NCBI GenBank assembly: GCA_032622095.1
Contig: CP136061.1
Location: forward strand, 12,107,287 to 12,171,286
DNA: 64,000 nt
Direction of reading: 5' to 3'
Source: Siphonodentalium dalli
Lineage: Eukaryota; Mollusca; Scaphopoda; Gadilida; Siphonodentaliidae
Shown: piece after piece, positions 40,801 through 53,710 of the stretch
Layout of the letters: every line of letters begins with the position of its first letter
Numbering within the stretch: the stretch's first letter is position 1
Notes under the pieces: model-generated
What the model was told of the DNA's origin: nothing
The model's input: only the letters and a program-made list of their open reading frames with translations
The model's database searches: none
Made by a program: the position numbers and the translations under genes

Positions 40801-43569
40801 ATTGTTCACGCCTGTATCGTTGTGGTGAGGTACCGGTGGGTGTTTCTGTATTATGCATTGTTCATGCCTGTATCGTTGAGGTGAGGTACCGGTGGGTGTT
40901 TCTGTATTCTGCATTGTTCATGTCTGTATCGTTGTGGTGAGGTACCGGTGGGTGTTTATGTATTCTGCATTGTTCACGCCTGTATCGTTGTGGTGAGGTA
41001 CCGGTGTGTATTTCTGTATTCGGCATTGTTCATGCCTGTATCGTTGTGGTGAGGTACCGGTGTGTATTTCTGTATTCTGCATTGTTCATGCCTGTATCGT
41101 TGTGGTGAGGTACCGGTGAGTGTTTCTGTATTCTGCATTGTTCATGTCTGTATCGTTGTGGTGAGGTACCGGTGGGTATTTCTGTATTCTGCATTGTTCA
41201 TGCCTGTATCGTTGTGGTGAGGTACCGGTGGGTGTTTCTGTATTCTGCATTGTTCATGACTGTATCGTTGTGGTGAGGTACCGGTTGGTGTTTCTGTATT
41301 CCGCATTGTTCATGCCTGTATCGTTGTGGTGAGGTACCGGTGGGTGTTTCTGTATTCTGCATTGTTCATGCCTGTATCGATGTGGTGAGGTACCGGTGGG
41401 TGTTTCTGTATTCTGCATTGTTCATGTCTGTATCGATGTGGTGAGGTACCGGTGTGTATTTCTGTATTCTGCATTGTTCATGTCTGTATCGATGTGGTGA
41501 GGTACCGGTGGGTATTTCTGTATTCTGCATTGTTCATGCCTGTATCGTTGTGGTGAGGTACCGGTGGGTGTTTCTGTATTCTGCATTGTTCATGCCTGTA
41601 TCGTTGTGGTGAGGTACGGGTGGGTGTTTCTGTATTCTGCATTGTTCATGCCTGTATCGTTGTGGTGGGGTACCGGTGTGTATTTCTGTATTCCGCGTTG
41701 TTCATGCCTGTATCGTTGTGGTGAGGTACCGGTGGGTATTTCTGTATTCTGCATTGTTCATGCCTGTATCGATGTGGTGAGGTACCGGTGGGTGTTTCTG
41801 TATTCTGCATTGTTCATGCCTGTATCGATGTGGTGAGGTACCGGTGTGTATTTCTGTATTCTGCATTGTTCATGTCTGTATCGATGTGGTGAGGTACCGG
41901 TGGGTATTTCTGTATTCTGCATTGTTCATGCCTGTATCGTTGTGGTGAGGTACCGGTGTGTGTTTCTGTATTCTGCATTGTTCATGCCTGTATCGTTGTC
42001 GTGAGGTACCGGTGTGTATTTCTGTATTCTGCATTGTTCATGCCTGTATCGTTGTGGTGAGGTACGGGTGTGTATTTCTGTATTCTGCATTGTTCATGTC
42101 TGTATCGTTGTGGTGAGGTACCGGTGTGTATTTCTGTATTCTGCATTGTTCATGCCTGTATCGTTGTGGTGAGGTACCGGTGGGTGTTTCTGTATTCTGC
42201 ATTGTTCATGCCTGTATCGTTGTGGTGAGGTACGGGTGAGTGTTTCTGTATTCTGCATTGTTCATGCCTGTATCGTTGTGGTGAGGTACCGGTGGGTGTT
42301 TCTGTATTCTGCATTGTGCATGTCTGTATCGGTGTGGTGAGGTACCGGTGGGTGTTTATGTATTCTGCATTGTTCATGCCTGTATCGTTGTGGTGAGGTA
42401 CCGGTGTGTATTTCTGTATTCGGCATTGTTCATGCCTGTATCGTTGTGGTGAGGTACCGGTGTGTATTTCTGTATTCTGCATTGTTCATGCCTGTATCGG
42501 TGTGGTGAGGTACCGGTTGGTGTTTCTGTGTTCTGCATTGTTCATGCCTGTATCGTTGTGGTGAGGTACCGGTGGGTATTTCTGTATTCTGCATTGTTCA
42601 TGCCTGTATCGATGTGGTGAGGTACCGGTGGGTGTTTCTGTATTCCGCATTGTTCATGCCTGTATCGTTGTGGTGGGGTACCGGTGGGTGTTTCTGTATT
42701 CTGCATTGTTCATGCCTGTATCGTTGTGGTGAGGTACCGGTGGGTATTTCTGTATTCCGCATTGTTCATGCCTGTATCGATGTGGTGAGGTACCGGTAGG
42801 TGTTTCTGTATTCTGCATTGTTCATGCCTGTATCGTTGTGGTGGGGTACCGGTGGGTGTTTCTGTATTCTGCATTGTTCATTCCTGTATCGTTGTGGTGA
42901 GGTACCGGTGGGTGTTTCTGTGTTCTGCATTGTTCATGCCTGTATCGTTGTGGTGGGGTACCGGTGGGTGTTTCTGTATTCTGCATTGTTGATGCCTGTA
43001 TCGTTGTGGTGAGGTACCGGTGGGTGTTTCTGTATTCTGCATTGTTCATGCCTGTATCGTTGTGGTGAGGTACCGGTGTGTGTTTCTGTATTCTGCATTG
43101 TTCATTCCTGTATCGTTGTGGTGAGGTACCGGTGGGTGTTTATGTATTCTGCATTGTTCATGCCTGTATCGTTGTGGTGAGGTACCGGTTGGTGTTTCTG
43201 TATTCGGCATTGTTCATGCCTGTATCGTTGTGGTGAGGTACCGGTTGGTGTTTCTGTATTCTGCATTGTTCATGCCTGTATCGTTGTGGTGAGGTACCGG
43301 TGGGTGTTTCTGTATTCTGCATTGTTCATGCCTGTATCGTTGTGGTGAGGTACCGGTGTGTATTTCTGTATTCTGCATTGTTCATGCCTGTATCGTTGTG
43401 GTGAGGTACCGGTGGGTGTTTCTGTATTCTGCATTGTTCATGCCTGTATCGTTGTGGTGAGGTACCGGTGGGTATTTCTGTATTCCGCATTGTTCATGCA
43501 TGTATCGTTGTGGTGAGGTACCGGTGGGTGTTTCTGTATCCTGCATTGTTCATTCCTGTATCGTTGTGG

Positions 43570-43990
43570 TGAGGTACCGGTGTGTATTTCTGTATTCTGC
43601 ATTGTTCATGCCTGTTTCGTTGTGGTGAGGTACCGGTGGGTGTTTCTGTATTCTGCATTGTTCATGCCTGTATCGTTGTGGTGAGGTACCGGTGTGTATT
43701 TCTGTATTCTGCATTGTTCATGCCTGTATCGTTGTGGTGAGGTACCGGTGGGTGTTTCTGTATTCTGCATTGTTCATGCCTGTATCGTTGTGGTGAGGTA
43801 CCGGTGTGTATTTCTGTATTCTGCATTGTTCATGCCTGTATCGTTGTGGTGAGGTACCGGTGGGTGTTTCTGTATTCTGCATTGTTCATGCCTGTATCGT
43901 TGTGGTGAGGTACCGGTGTGTATTTCTGTATTCTGCATTGTTCATGCCTGTATCGTTGTGGTGAGGTACCGGTGGGTGTTTCTGTATTCT
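43570..43990. repeat. 112-bp dimeric higher-order repeat within the satellite
   Basis: Units with GGTGTGTATTTCTG and units with GGTGGGTGTTTCTG alternate strictly for about four dimers, the former near 43,579, 43,691, 43,803 and 43,915. A similar alternation, with GTACGGGTGGG in the second unit, occurs for two to three dimers near 10,670-10,900. These are local dimer amplifications. Confidence 0.75.
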
Positions 43991-46900
43991 GCATTGTTCA
44001 TGCCTGTATCGTTGTGGTGAGGTACCGGTAGGTGTTTCTGTATTCTGCATTGTTCATGCCTGTATCGTTGTGGTGAGGTACCGATGGGTGTTTCTGTATT
44101 CTGCATTGTTCATGCCTGTATCGTTGTAGTGAGGTACCGGTGGGTGTTTCTGAATTCTGCATTGTTCATGCCTGTATCGTTGTGGTGAGGTACCGGTGGG
44201 TGTTTCTGTATTCTGCATTGTTCATGTCTGTATCGTTGTGGTGAGGTACCGGTGTGTATTTCTGTATTCTGCATTGTTCATGCCTGTATCGTTGTGGTGA
44301 GGTACCGGTGGGTGTTTCTGTGATCTGCATTGTTCATGCCTGTATCGTTGTGGTGAGGTACCGGTGGGTGTTTCTGAATTCTGCATTGTTCATGCCTGTA
44401 TCGGTGTGGTGAGGTACCGGTTGGTATTTCTGTATTCCGCATTGTTCATGCATGTATCGTTGTGGTGAGGTACCGGTGGGTGTTTCTGTATTCTGCATTG
44501 TTCATGCCTGTATCGTTGTCGTGAGGTACCGGTGGGTATTTCTGTATTCCGCATTGTTCATGCCTGTATCGTTGTGGTGAGGTACCGGTGGGTGTTTCTG
44601 TATTCTGCATTGTTCATGCCTGTATCGTTGTCGTGAGGTACCGGTGGGTATTTCTGTATTCCGCATTGTTCATGCATGTATCGTTGTGGTGAGGTACCGG
44701 TGGTTGTTTCTGTATCCTGCATTGTTCATTCCTGTATCGTTGTGGTGAGGTACCGGTGGGTGTTTCTGTATTCTGCATTGTTCATGCCTGTATCGTTGTG
44801 GTGAGGTACCGGTGGGTGTTTCTGTATTCCTCCTTGTTCATGCCTGTGTCGTTGTGGTGAGGTACCGGTGGGTGTTTCTGTATTCTGCATTGTTCATGCC
44901 TGTATCGTTGTGGTGAGGTACCGGTGGGTGTTTCTGTATTCCGCATTGTTCATGCCTGTATCGTTGTGGTGAGGTACCGGTGGGTGTTTCTGTATTCCGC
45001 ATTGTTCATGCCTGTATCGTTGTGGTGAGGTACCGGTGGGTGTTTCTGTATTCTGCATTGTTCATGCCTGTATCGTTGTGGTGAGGTACCGGTGGGTGTT
45101 TCTGTATTCTGCATTGTTCATGCCTGTATCGTTGTGGTGAGGTACCGGTGGGTGTTTCTGTATTCCGCATTGTTCATGCCTGTATCGTTGTGGTGAGGTA
45201 CCGGTGGGTGTTTCTGTATTCTGCATTGTTCATGCCTGTATCGTTGTGGTGAGGTACCGGTGGGTGTTTCTGTGTTCTGCATTGTTCATGCCTGTATCGT
45301 TGTGGTGGGGTACCGGTGGGTGTTTCTGTATTCTGCATTGTTCATGCCTGTATCGTTGTGGTGAGGTACCGGTGGGTATTTCTGTATTCTGCATTGTTCA
45401 TGCCTGTATCGTTGTGGTGAGGTACGGGTGGGTGTTTCTGTATTCTGCATTGTTCCTGTATCGTTGTGGTGAGGTACCGGTGGGTGTTTCTGTATTCTGC
45501 ATTGTTCATGCCTGTATCGTTGTGGTGAGGTACCGGTGTGTGTTTCTGTATTCTGCATTGTTCATGTCTGTATCGTTGTGGTGAGGTACCGGTGGGTGTT
45601 TCTGTATTCTGCATTGTTCCTGTATCGTTGTGGTGAGGTACCGGTGGGTGTTTCTGTATTCTGCATTGTTCATGCCTGTATCGTTGTGGTGAGGTACCGG
45701 TGTGTGTTTCTGTATTCTGCATTGTTCATGTCTGTATCGTTGTGGTGAGGTACCGGTGGGTGTTTCTGTATTCTGCATTGTTCATGCCTGTATCGTTGTG
45801 GTGAGGTACCGGTGTGTGTTTCTGTATTCTGCATTGTTCATGTCTGTATCGTTGTGGTGAGGTACCGGTGGGTGTTTCTGTATTCTGCATTGTTCATGCC
45901 TGTATCGTTGTGGTGAGGTACCGGAGGGTGTTTCTGTATTCTGCATTGTTCATGCCTGTATCGTTGTGGTGAGGTACGGGTGGGTGTTTCTGTATTCTGC
46001 ATTGTTCATGCCTGTATCGTTATGGTGAGGTACCGGTGGGTGTTTCTGTATTCCGCATTGTTCATGCCTGTATCGTTGTGGTGAGGTACCGGTGGGTGTT
46101 TCTGTATTCTGCATTGTTCATGCCTGTATCGTTGTGGTGAGGTACCGGTGGGTGTTTCTGTATACTGCATTGTTCATGCCTGTATCGTTGTGGTGAGGTA
46201 CCGGTGGGTGTTTCTGTATTCTGCATTGTTCATGTCTGTATCGTTGTGGTGAGGTACGGGTGGGTGTTTCTGTATTCTGCATTGTTCATGTCTGTATCGT
46301 TGTGGTGAGGTACCGGTGGGTGTTTCTGTATTATGCATTGTTCATGCCTGTATCGTTGTGGTGAGGTACCGGTGGGTGTTTCTGTATTCTGCATTGTTCA
46401 TGTCTGTATCGTTGTGGTGAGGTACCGGTGGGTGTTTCTGTATTCTGCATTGTTCATGCCTGTATCGGTGTGGTGAGGTACCGGTGGGTGTTTCTGTATT
46501 CCGCATTGTTCATGCCTGTATCGTTGTGGTGAGGTACCGGTGTGTGTTTCTGTATTCTGCATTGTTCATGCCTGTATCGTTGTGGTGAGGTACCGGTGGG
46601 TGTTTCTGTATTCCGCATTGTTCATGCCTGTATCGTTGTGGTGAGGTACCGGTGGGTATTTCTGTATTCCGCATTGTTCATGCATGTATCGTTGTAGTGA
46701 GGTACCGGTGGGTATTTCTGTATTCTGCATTGTTCATGCCTGTATCGTTGTGGTGAGGTACCGGTGGGTGTTTCTGTATTCTGCATTGTTCATGCCTGTA
46801 TCGTTGTAGTGAGGTACCGGTTGGTGTTTCTGTATTCTGCATTGTTCATGCCTGTATCGTTGTGGTGAGGTACCGGTGGGTGTTTCTGTATTCTGCATTG

Positions 46901-49900
46901 TTCATGCCTGTATCGTTGTGGTGAGGTACCGGTTGGTGTTTCTGTATTCAGCATTGTTCATGTCTGTATCGTTGTGGTGAGGTACCGGTGGGTGTTTCTG
47001 TATTCTGCATTGTTCATGCCTGTATCGTTGTGGTGAGGTACCGGTTGGTGTTTCTGTATTCTGCATTGTTCATGCCTGTATCGTTGTGGTGAGGTACCGG
47101 TTGGTGTTTCTGTATTCTGCATTGTTCATGTCTGTATCGTTGTGGTGAGGTACCGGTGGGTGTTTCTGTATTCTGCATTGTTCATGCCTGTATCGTTGTG
47201 GTGAGGTACCGGTGTGTATTTCTGCATTCTGCATTGTTCATGTCTGTATCGTTGTGGTGAGCTACCGGTGTGTATTTCTGCATTCTGCATTGTTCATGTC
47301 TGTATCGATGTGGTGAGGTACCGGTGTGTATTTCTGTATTCTGCATTGTTCATGCCTGTATCGTTGTGGTGAGGTACCGGTGTGTATTTCTGTATTCTGC
47401 ATTGTTCATGCCTGTATCGTTGTGGTGAGGTACCGGTGTGTATTTCTGCATTCTGCATTGTTCATGCCTGTATCGTTGTGGTGAGGTACCGGTTGGTGTT
47501 TCTGTATTCTGCATTGTTCATGCCTGTATCGTTGTGGTGAGGTACCGGTGGGTATTTCTGTATTTTGCATTGTTCATGCCTGTATCGTTGTGGTGAGGTA
47601 CCGGTTTGTGTTTCTGTATTCTGCATTGTTCATGCCTGTATCGTTGTGGTGAGGTACCGGTTGGTGTTTCTGTATTCTGCATTGTTCATGCCTGTATCGT
47701 TGTGGTGAGGTACCGGTTGGTGTTTCTGTATTCTGCATTGTTCATGTCTGTATCGTTGTGGTGAGGTACCGGTGGGTGTTTCTGTATTCTGCATTGTTCA
47801 TGCCTGTATCGTTGTGGTGAGGTACCGGTGTGTATTTCTGTATTCTGCATTGTTCATGTCTGTATCGTTGTGGTGAGGTACCGGTGGGTGTTTCTGTATT
47901 CTGCATTGTTCATGCCTGTATCGTTGTGGTGAGGTACCGGTGGGTGTTTCTGTATTCTGCATTGTTTATGCCTGTATCGTTGTGGTGAGGTACCGGTGGG
48001 TATTTCTGTATTCTGCATTGTTCATGCCTGTATCGTTGTGGTGAGGTACCGGTGGGTGTTTCTGTATTCTGCATTGTTCATGCCTGTATCGTTGTGGTGA
48101 GGTACCGGTGGGTGTTTCTGTATTCTGCATTGTTCATGCCTGTATCGTTGTGGTGAGGTACCGGTGGGTGTTTCTGTATTCTGCATTGTTCATGTCTGTA
48201 TCGTTGTGGTGAGGTACCGGTGGGTGTTTCTGTATTCTGCATTGTTCATGTCTGTATCGTTGTGGTGAGGTACCGGTGGGTGTTTCTGTATTCTGCATTG
48301 TTCATGCCTGTATCGTTGTGGTGAGGTACCGGTGGGTGTTTCCGTATTCTGCATTGTTCATGCCTGTATCGTTGTGGTGAGGTACCGGTGGGTGTTTCTG
48401 TATTATGCATTGTTCATGCCTGTATCGATGTGGTGAGGTACCGGTGGGTGTTTCTGTATTCTGCATTGTTCATGCCTGTATCGTTGTGGTGAGGTACCGG
48501 TGGGTGTTTCTGTATTCTGCATTGTTCATGCCTGTATCGTTGTGGTGAGGTACCGGTGGGTGTTTCTGTATTATGCATTGTACATGCCTGTATCGTTGTG
48601 GTGAGGTACCGGTGGGTGTTTCTGTATTCTGCATTGTTCATGCCTGTATCGTTGTGGTGAGGTACCGGTGGGTGTTTCTGTATTCCGCATTGTTCATGCC
48701 TGTATCGTTGTGGTGAGGTACCGGTAGGTGTTTCTGTATTCTGCATTGTTCATGCCTGTATCGTTGTGGTGAGGTACGGGTGGGTGTTTCTGTATTCTGC
48801 ATTGTTCATGCCTGTATCGTTGTGGTGAGGTACCGGTTGGTGTTTCTGTATTCTGCATTGTTCATGCCTGTATCGTTGTGGTGAGGTACCGGTGGGTGTT
48901 TCTGTATTCTGCATTGTTCATGCCTGTATCGTTGTGGTGAGGTACCGGTGGGTGTTTCTGTATTCTGCATTGTTCATGCCTATCGTTGTGGTGAGGTACC
49001 GGTGGGTATTTCTGTATTCCGCATTGTTCATGCCTGTATCGTTGTGGTGAGGTACCGGTGGGTGTTTCTGTATTCTGCATTGTTCATGCCTGTATCGTTG
49101 TGGTGAGGTACCGGTGGGTGTTTCTGTATTTTGCATTGTTCATGCCTGTATCGTTGTGGTGAGGTACCGGTTGGTGTTTCTGTATTCTGCATTGTTCATG
49201 CCTGTATCGTTGTGGTGAGTTACCGGTGGGTGTTTATGTATTTTGCATTGTTCATGCCTGTATCGTTGTGGTGAGGTACCGGTGGGTGTTTCTGTATTCT
49301 GCATTGTTCATGCCTGTATCGTTGTGGTGAGGTACCGGTGGGTGTTTCTGTATTCTGCATTGTTCATGCCTGTATCGTTGTGGTGAGGTACCGGTGGGTG
49401 TTTCTGTATTCTGCATTGTTCATGTCTGTATCGTTGTGGTGAGGTACCGGTGGGTGTTTCTGTATTCGGCATTGTTCATGCCTGTATCGTTGTCGTGAGG
49501 TACCGGTGGGTGTTTCTGTATTTTGCATTGTTCATGCCTGTATCGTTGTGGTGAGGTACCGGTGGGTGTTTCTGTGTTCTGCATTGTTCATGCCTGTATC
49601 GTTGTGGTGAGGTACCGGTGGGTGTTTCTGTATTCTGCATTGTTCATGCATGTATCGTTGTGGTGAGGTACCGGTGGGTGTTTCTGTATTCTGCATTGTT
49701 CATGCCTGTATCGTTGTGGTGAGGTACCGGTGGGTGTTTCTGTATTCTGCATTGTTCATGCCTGTATCGTTGTGGTGAGGTACCGGTGTGTGTTTCTGTA
49801 TTCTGCATTGTTCATGCCTGTATCGTTGTGGTGAGGTACCGGTGGGTGTTTCTGTATTCTGCATTGTTCATGCCTGTATCGTTGTGGTGAGGTACCGGTG

Positions 49901-52900
49901 GGTGTTTCTGTATTCCGCATTGTTCATGCCTGTATCGTTGTGGTGAGGTACCGGTTGGTGTTTCTGTATTCTGCATTGTTCATGCCTGTATTGTTGTGGT
50001 GAGGTACCGGTGGGTGTTTCTGTATTCTGCATTGTTCATGCCTGTATCGTTGTGGTGAGGTACCGGTGTGTGTTTCTGTGTTCTGCATTGTGCATGTCTG
50101 TATCGTTGTGGTGAGGTACCGGTGTGTGTTTCTGTATTCTGCATTGTTCATGCCTGTATCGTTGTGGTGAGGTACCGGTGGGTGTTTCTGTATTCTGCAT
50201 TGTTCATGCCTGTATCGTTGTGGTGTGGTACCGGTGGGTGTTTCTGTATTCTGCATTGTTCATGCCTGTATCGTTGTGGTGAGGTACCGGTGGGTGTTTC
50301 TGTATTCTGCATTGTTCATGCCTGTATCGATGTGGTGAGGTACCGGTTGGTGTTTCTGTATTCTGCATTGTTTATGCCTGTATCGTTGTGGTGAGGTACC
50401 GGTGGGTGTTTCTGTATTCTGCATTGTTCATGCCTGTATCGTTGTGGTGAGGTACCGGTGGGTGTTTCTGTATTCTACATTGTTCATGCCTGTATCGTTG
50501 TGGTGAGGTACCGGTTGGTGTTTCTGTATTCTGCATTGTTCATGCCTGTATCGTTGTGGTGAGGTACCGGTGGGTGTTTCTGTATTCTGCATTGTTCATG
50601 TCTGTATCGTTGTGGTGAGGTACCGGTGTGTGTTTCTGTATGCTGCATTGTTCATGTCTGTATCGTTGTGGTGAGGTACCGGTGGGTGTTTCTGTATTCT
50701 ACATTGTTCATGCCTGTATCGTTGTAGTGAGGTACCGGTGGGTGTTTCTGTATTCTGCATTGTTCATGCCTGTATCGTTGTGGTGAGGTACCGGTGTGTA
50801 TTTCTGTATTATGCATTGTTCATGCCTGTATCGTTGTGGTGAGGTACCGGTGGGTGTTTCTGTATTACGCATTGTTCATGCCTGTATTGTTGTGGTGAGG
50901 TACCGGTGGGTGTTTCTGTATTCTGCATTGTTCATGCCTGTATCGTTGTGGTGAGGTACCGGTTGGTGTTTCTGTATTATGCATTGTTCATGCCTGTATC
51001 GTTGTGGTGAGGTACCGGTGGGTGTTTATGTATTCTGCATTGTTCATGCCTGTATCGTTGTGGTGAGGTACCGGTGGGTATTTCTGTATTATGCATTGTT
51101 CATGCCTGTATCGTTGTGGTGAGGTACCGGTGGGTGTTTCTGTATTCTGCATTGTTCATGCCTGTATCGTTGTGGTGAGGTACCGGTATGTGTTTCTGTA
51201 TTCCGCATTGTTCATGCCTGTAGCGTTGTGGTGAGGTAAGGGTGTGTATTTCTGTATTCTGCATTGTTCATGCCTGTATCGTTGTGGTGAGGTACCGGTG
51301 GGTGTTTATGTATTCTGCATTGTTCATGCCTGTATCGTTGTGGTGAGGTACCGGTGGTTGTTTATGTATTCTACATTGTTCATGTCTGTATCGTTGTGGT
51401 GAGGTACCGGTAGGTGTTTCGGTATTCTGCATTGTTCATGTCTGTATCGTTGTGGTGAGGTACCGGTGGGTGTTTCTGTATTCTGCATTGTTCATGCCTG
51501 TATCGTTGTGGTGAGGTACCGGTTGGTGTTTCTGTATTCTGCATTGTTCATGTCTGTATCGTTGTGGTGAGGTACCGGTGGGTGTTTCTGTATTCTGCAT
51601 TGTTCATGCCTGTATCGTTGTGGTGAGGTACCGGTTGGTGTTTCTGTATTCTGCATTGTTCATTCCTGTATCGTTGTGGTGAGGTACGGGTGGGTGTTTC
51701 TGTATTCCGCATTGTTCATGCCTGTATCGTTGTGGTGAGGTACCGGTGGGTGTTTCTGTATTCTGCATTGTTCATGCCTGTATCGTTGTGGTGAGGTACC
51801 GGTGGGTGTTTCTGTATTCTGCATTGTTCATGCCTGTATCGTTGTGGTGAGGTACCGGTGGGTGTTTCTGTATTCTGCATTGTTCATGCCTGTATCGTTG
51901 TGGTGAGGTACGGGTGGGTGTTTCTGTATTCCGCATTGTTCATGCCTGTATCGTTGTGGTGAGGTACCGGTGGGTGTTTCTGTATTCTGCATTGTTCATG
52001 CCTGTATCGTTGTGGTGAGGTACCGGTGTGTGTTTCTGTATTCTGCATTGTTCATGCCTGTATCGTTGTGGTGAGGTACCGGTGGGTGTTTCTGTATTCT
52101 GCATTGTTCATGCCTGTATCGTTGTGGTGAGGTACCGGTGGGTGTTTCTGTATTCTGCATTGTTCATGCCTGTATCGTTGTGGTGAGGTACCGGTGGGTA
52201 TTTATGTATTCTGCATTGTTCATGCCTGTATCGTTGTGGTGAGGTACCGGTGGGTGTTTCTGTATTCGGCATTGTTTATGCCTGTATCGTTGTGGTGAGG
52301 TACCGGTGTGTATTTCTGCATTCTGCATTGTTCATGCCTGTATCGTTGTGGTGAGGTACCGGTTGGTGTTTCTGTATTCTGCATTGTTCATGTCTGTATC
52401 GTTGTGGTGAGGTACCGGTGTGTGTTTCTGTATTCTGCATTGTTCATGCCTGTATCGTTGTGGTGAGGTACCGGTGTGTGTTTCTGTATGCTGCATTGTT
52501 CATGCCTGTATCGTTGTGGTGAGGTACCGGTGTGTGTTTATGTATTCTGCATTGTTCATGCCTGTATCGTTGTGGTGAGGTACCGGTGTGTGTTTCTGTA
52601 TTCTGCATTGTTCATGCCTGTATCGTTGTGGTGAGGTACCGGTGGGTGTTTCTGTATTCTGCATTGTTCATGCCTGTATCGTTGTGGTGAGGTACCGGTG
52701 GGTGTTTCTGTATTCTGCATTGTTCATGCCTGTATCGATGTGGTGAGGTACCGGTGGGTGTTTCTGTATTCTGCATTGTTCATGCCTGTATCGTTGTGGT
52801 GAGGTACCGGTGGGTGTTTCTGTATTCTGCATTGTTCATGCCCGTATCGTTGTGGTGAGGTACCGGTGGGTGTTTCTGTATTCTGCATTGTTCATGCCTG

Positions 52901-53029
52901 TATCGTTGTAGTGAGGTACCGGTGGGTGTTACTGTATTCTGCATTGTTCATGCCTGTATCGTTGTGGTGAGGTACCGGTGTGTGTTTCTGTATTCTGCAT
53001 TGTTCATGCCTGTATCGTTGTGGTGAGGT

Positions 53030-53710
53030 ACCGGTGTGTGTTTCTGTATTCTGCATTGTTCATGCCTGTATCGATGTGGTGAGGTACCGGTGGGTGTTTC
53101 TGTATTTTGCATTGTTCATGCCTGTATCGTTGTAGTGAGGTACCGGTGGGTGTTTCTGTATTCTGCATTGTTCATGCCTGTATCGTTGTGGTGAGGTACC
53201 GGTGGGTGTTTCTGTTTTCCGCATTGTTCATGCCTGTATCGTTGTGGTGAGGTACCGGTGGGTGTTTCTGTATTCTGCATTGTTCATGCCTGTATCGTTG
53301 TGGTGAGGTACCGGTGGGTGTTTCTGTATTCTACATTGTTCATGCCTGTATCGTTGTGGTGAGGTACCGGTGTGTGTTTCTGTATTCTGCATTGTTCATG
53401 CCTGTATCGATGTGGTGAGGTACCGGTGGGTGTTTCTGTATTTTGCATTGTTCATGCCTGTATCGTTGTAGTGAGGTACCGGTGGGTGTTTCTGTATTCT
53501 GCATTGTTCATGCCTGTATCGTTGTGGTGAGGTACCGGTGGGTGTTTCTGTTTTCCGCATTGTTCATGCCTGTATCGTTGTGGTGAGGTACCGGTGGGTG
53601 TTTCTGTATTCTGCATTGTTCATGCCTGTATCGTTGTGGTGAGGTACCGGTGGGTGTTTCTGTATTCTACATTGTTCATGCCTGTATCGTTGTGGTGAGG
53701 TACCGGTTGG
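53030..53710. repeat. 6-unit (336-bp) tandem duplication within the satellite
   Basis: The only two TTTCTGTTTTCCGC units noticed in the array lie at 53,211 and 53,547, 336 bp apart. Both are preceded by TATCGATG, TATTTTGC and TTGTAGTGAG units in the same order and followed by a TTCTACATTG unit. Confidence 0.8.
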
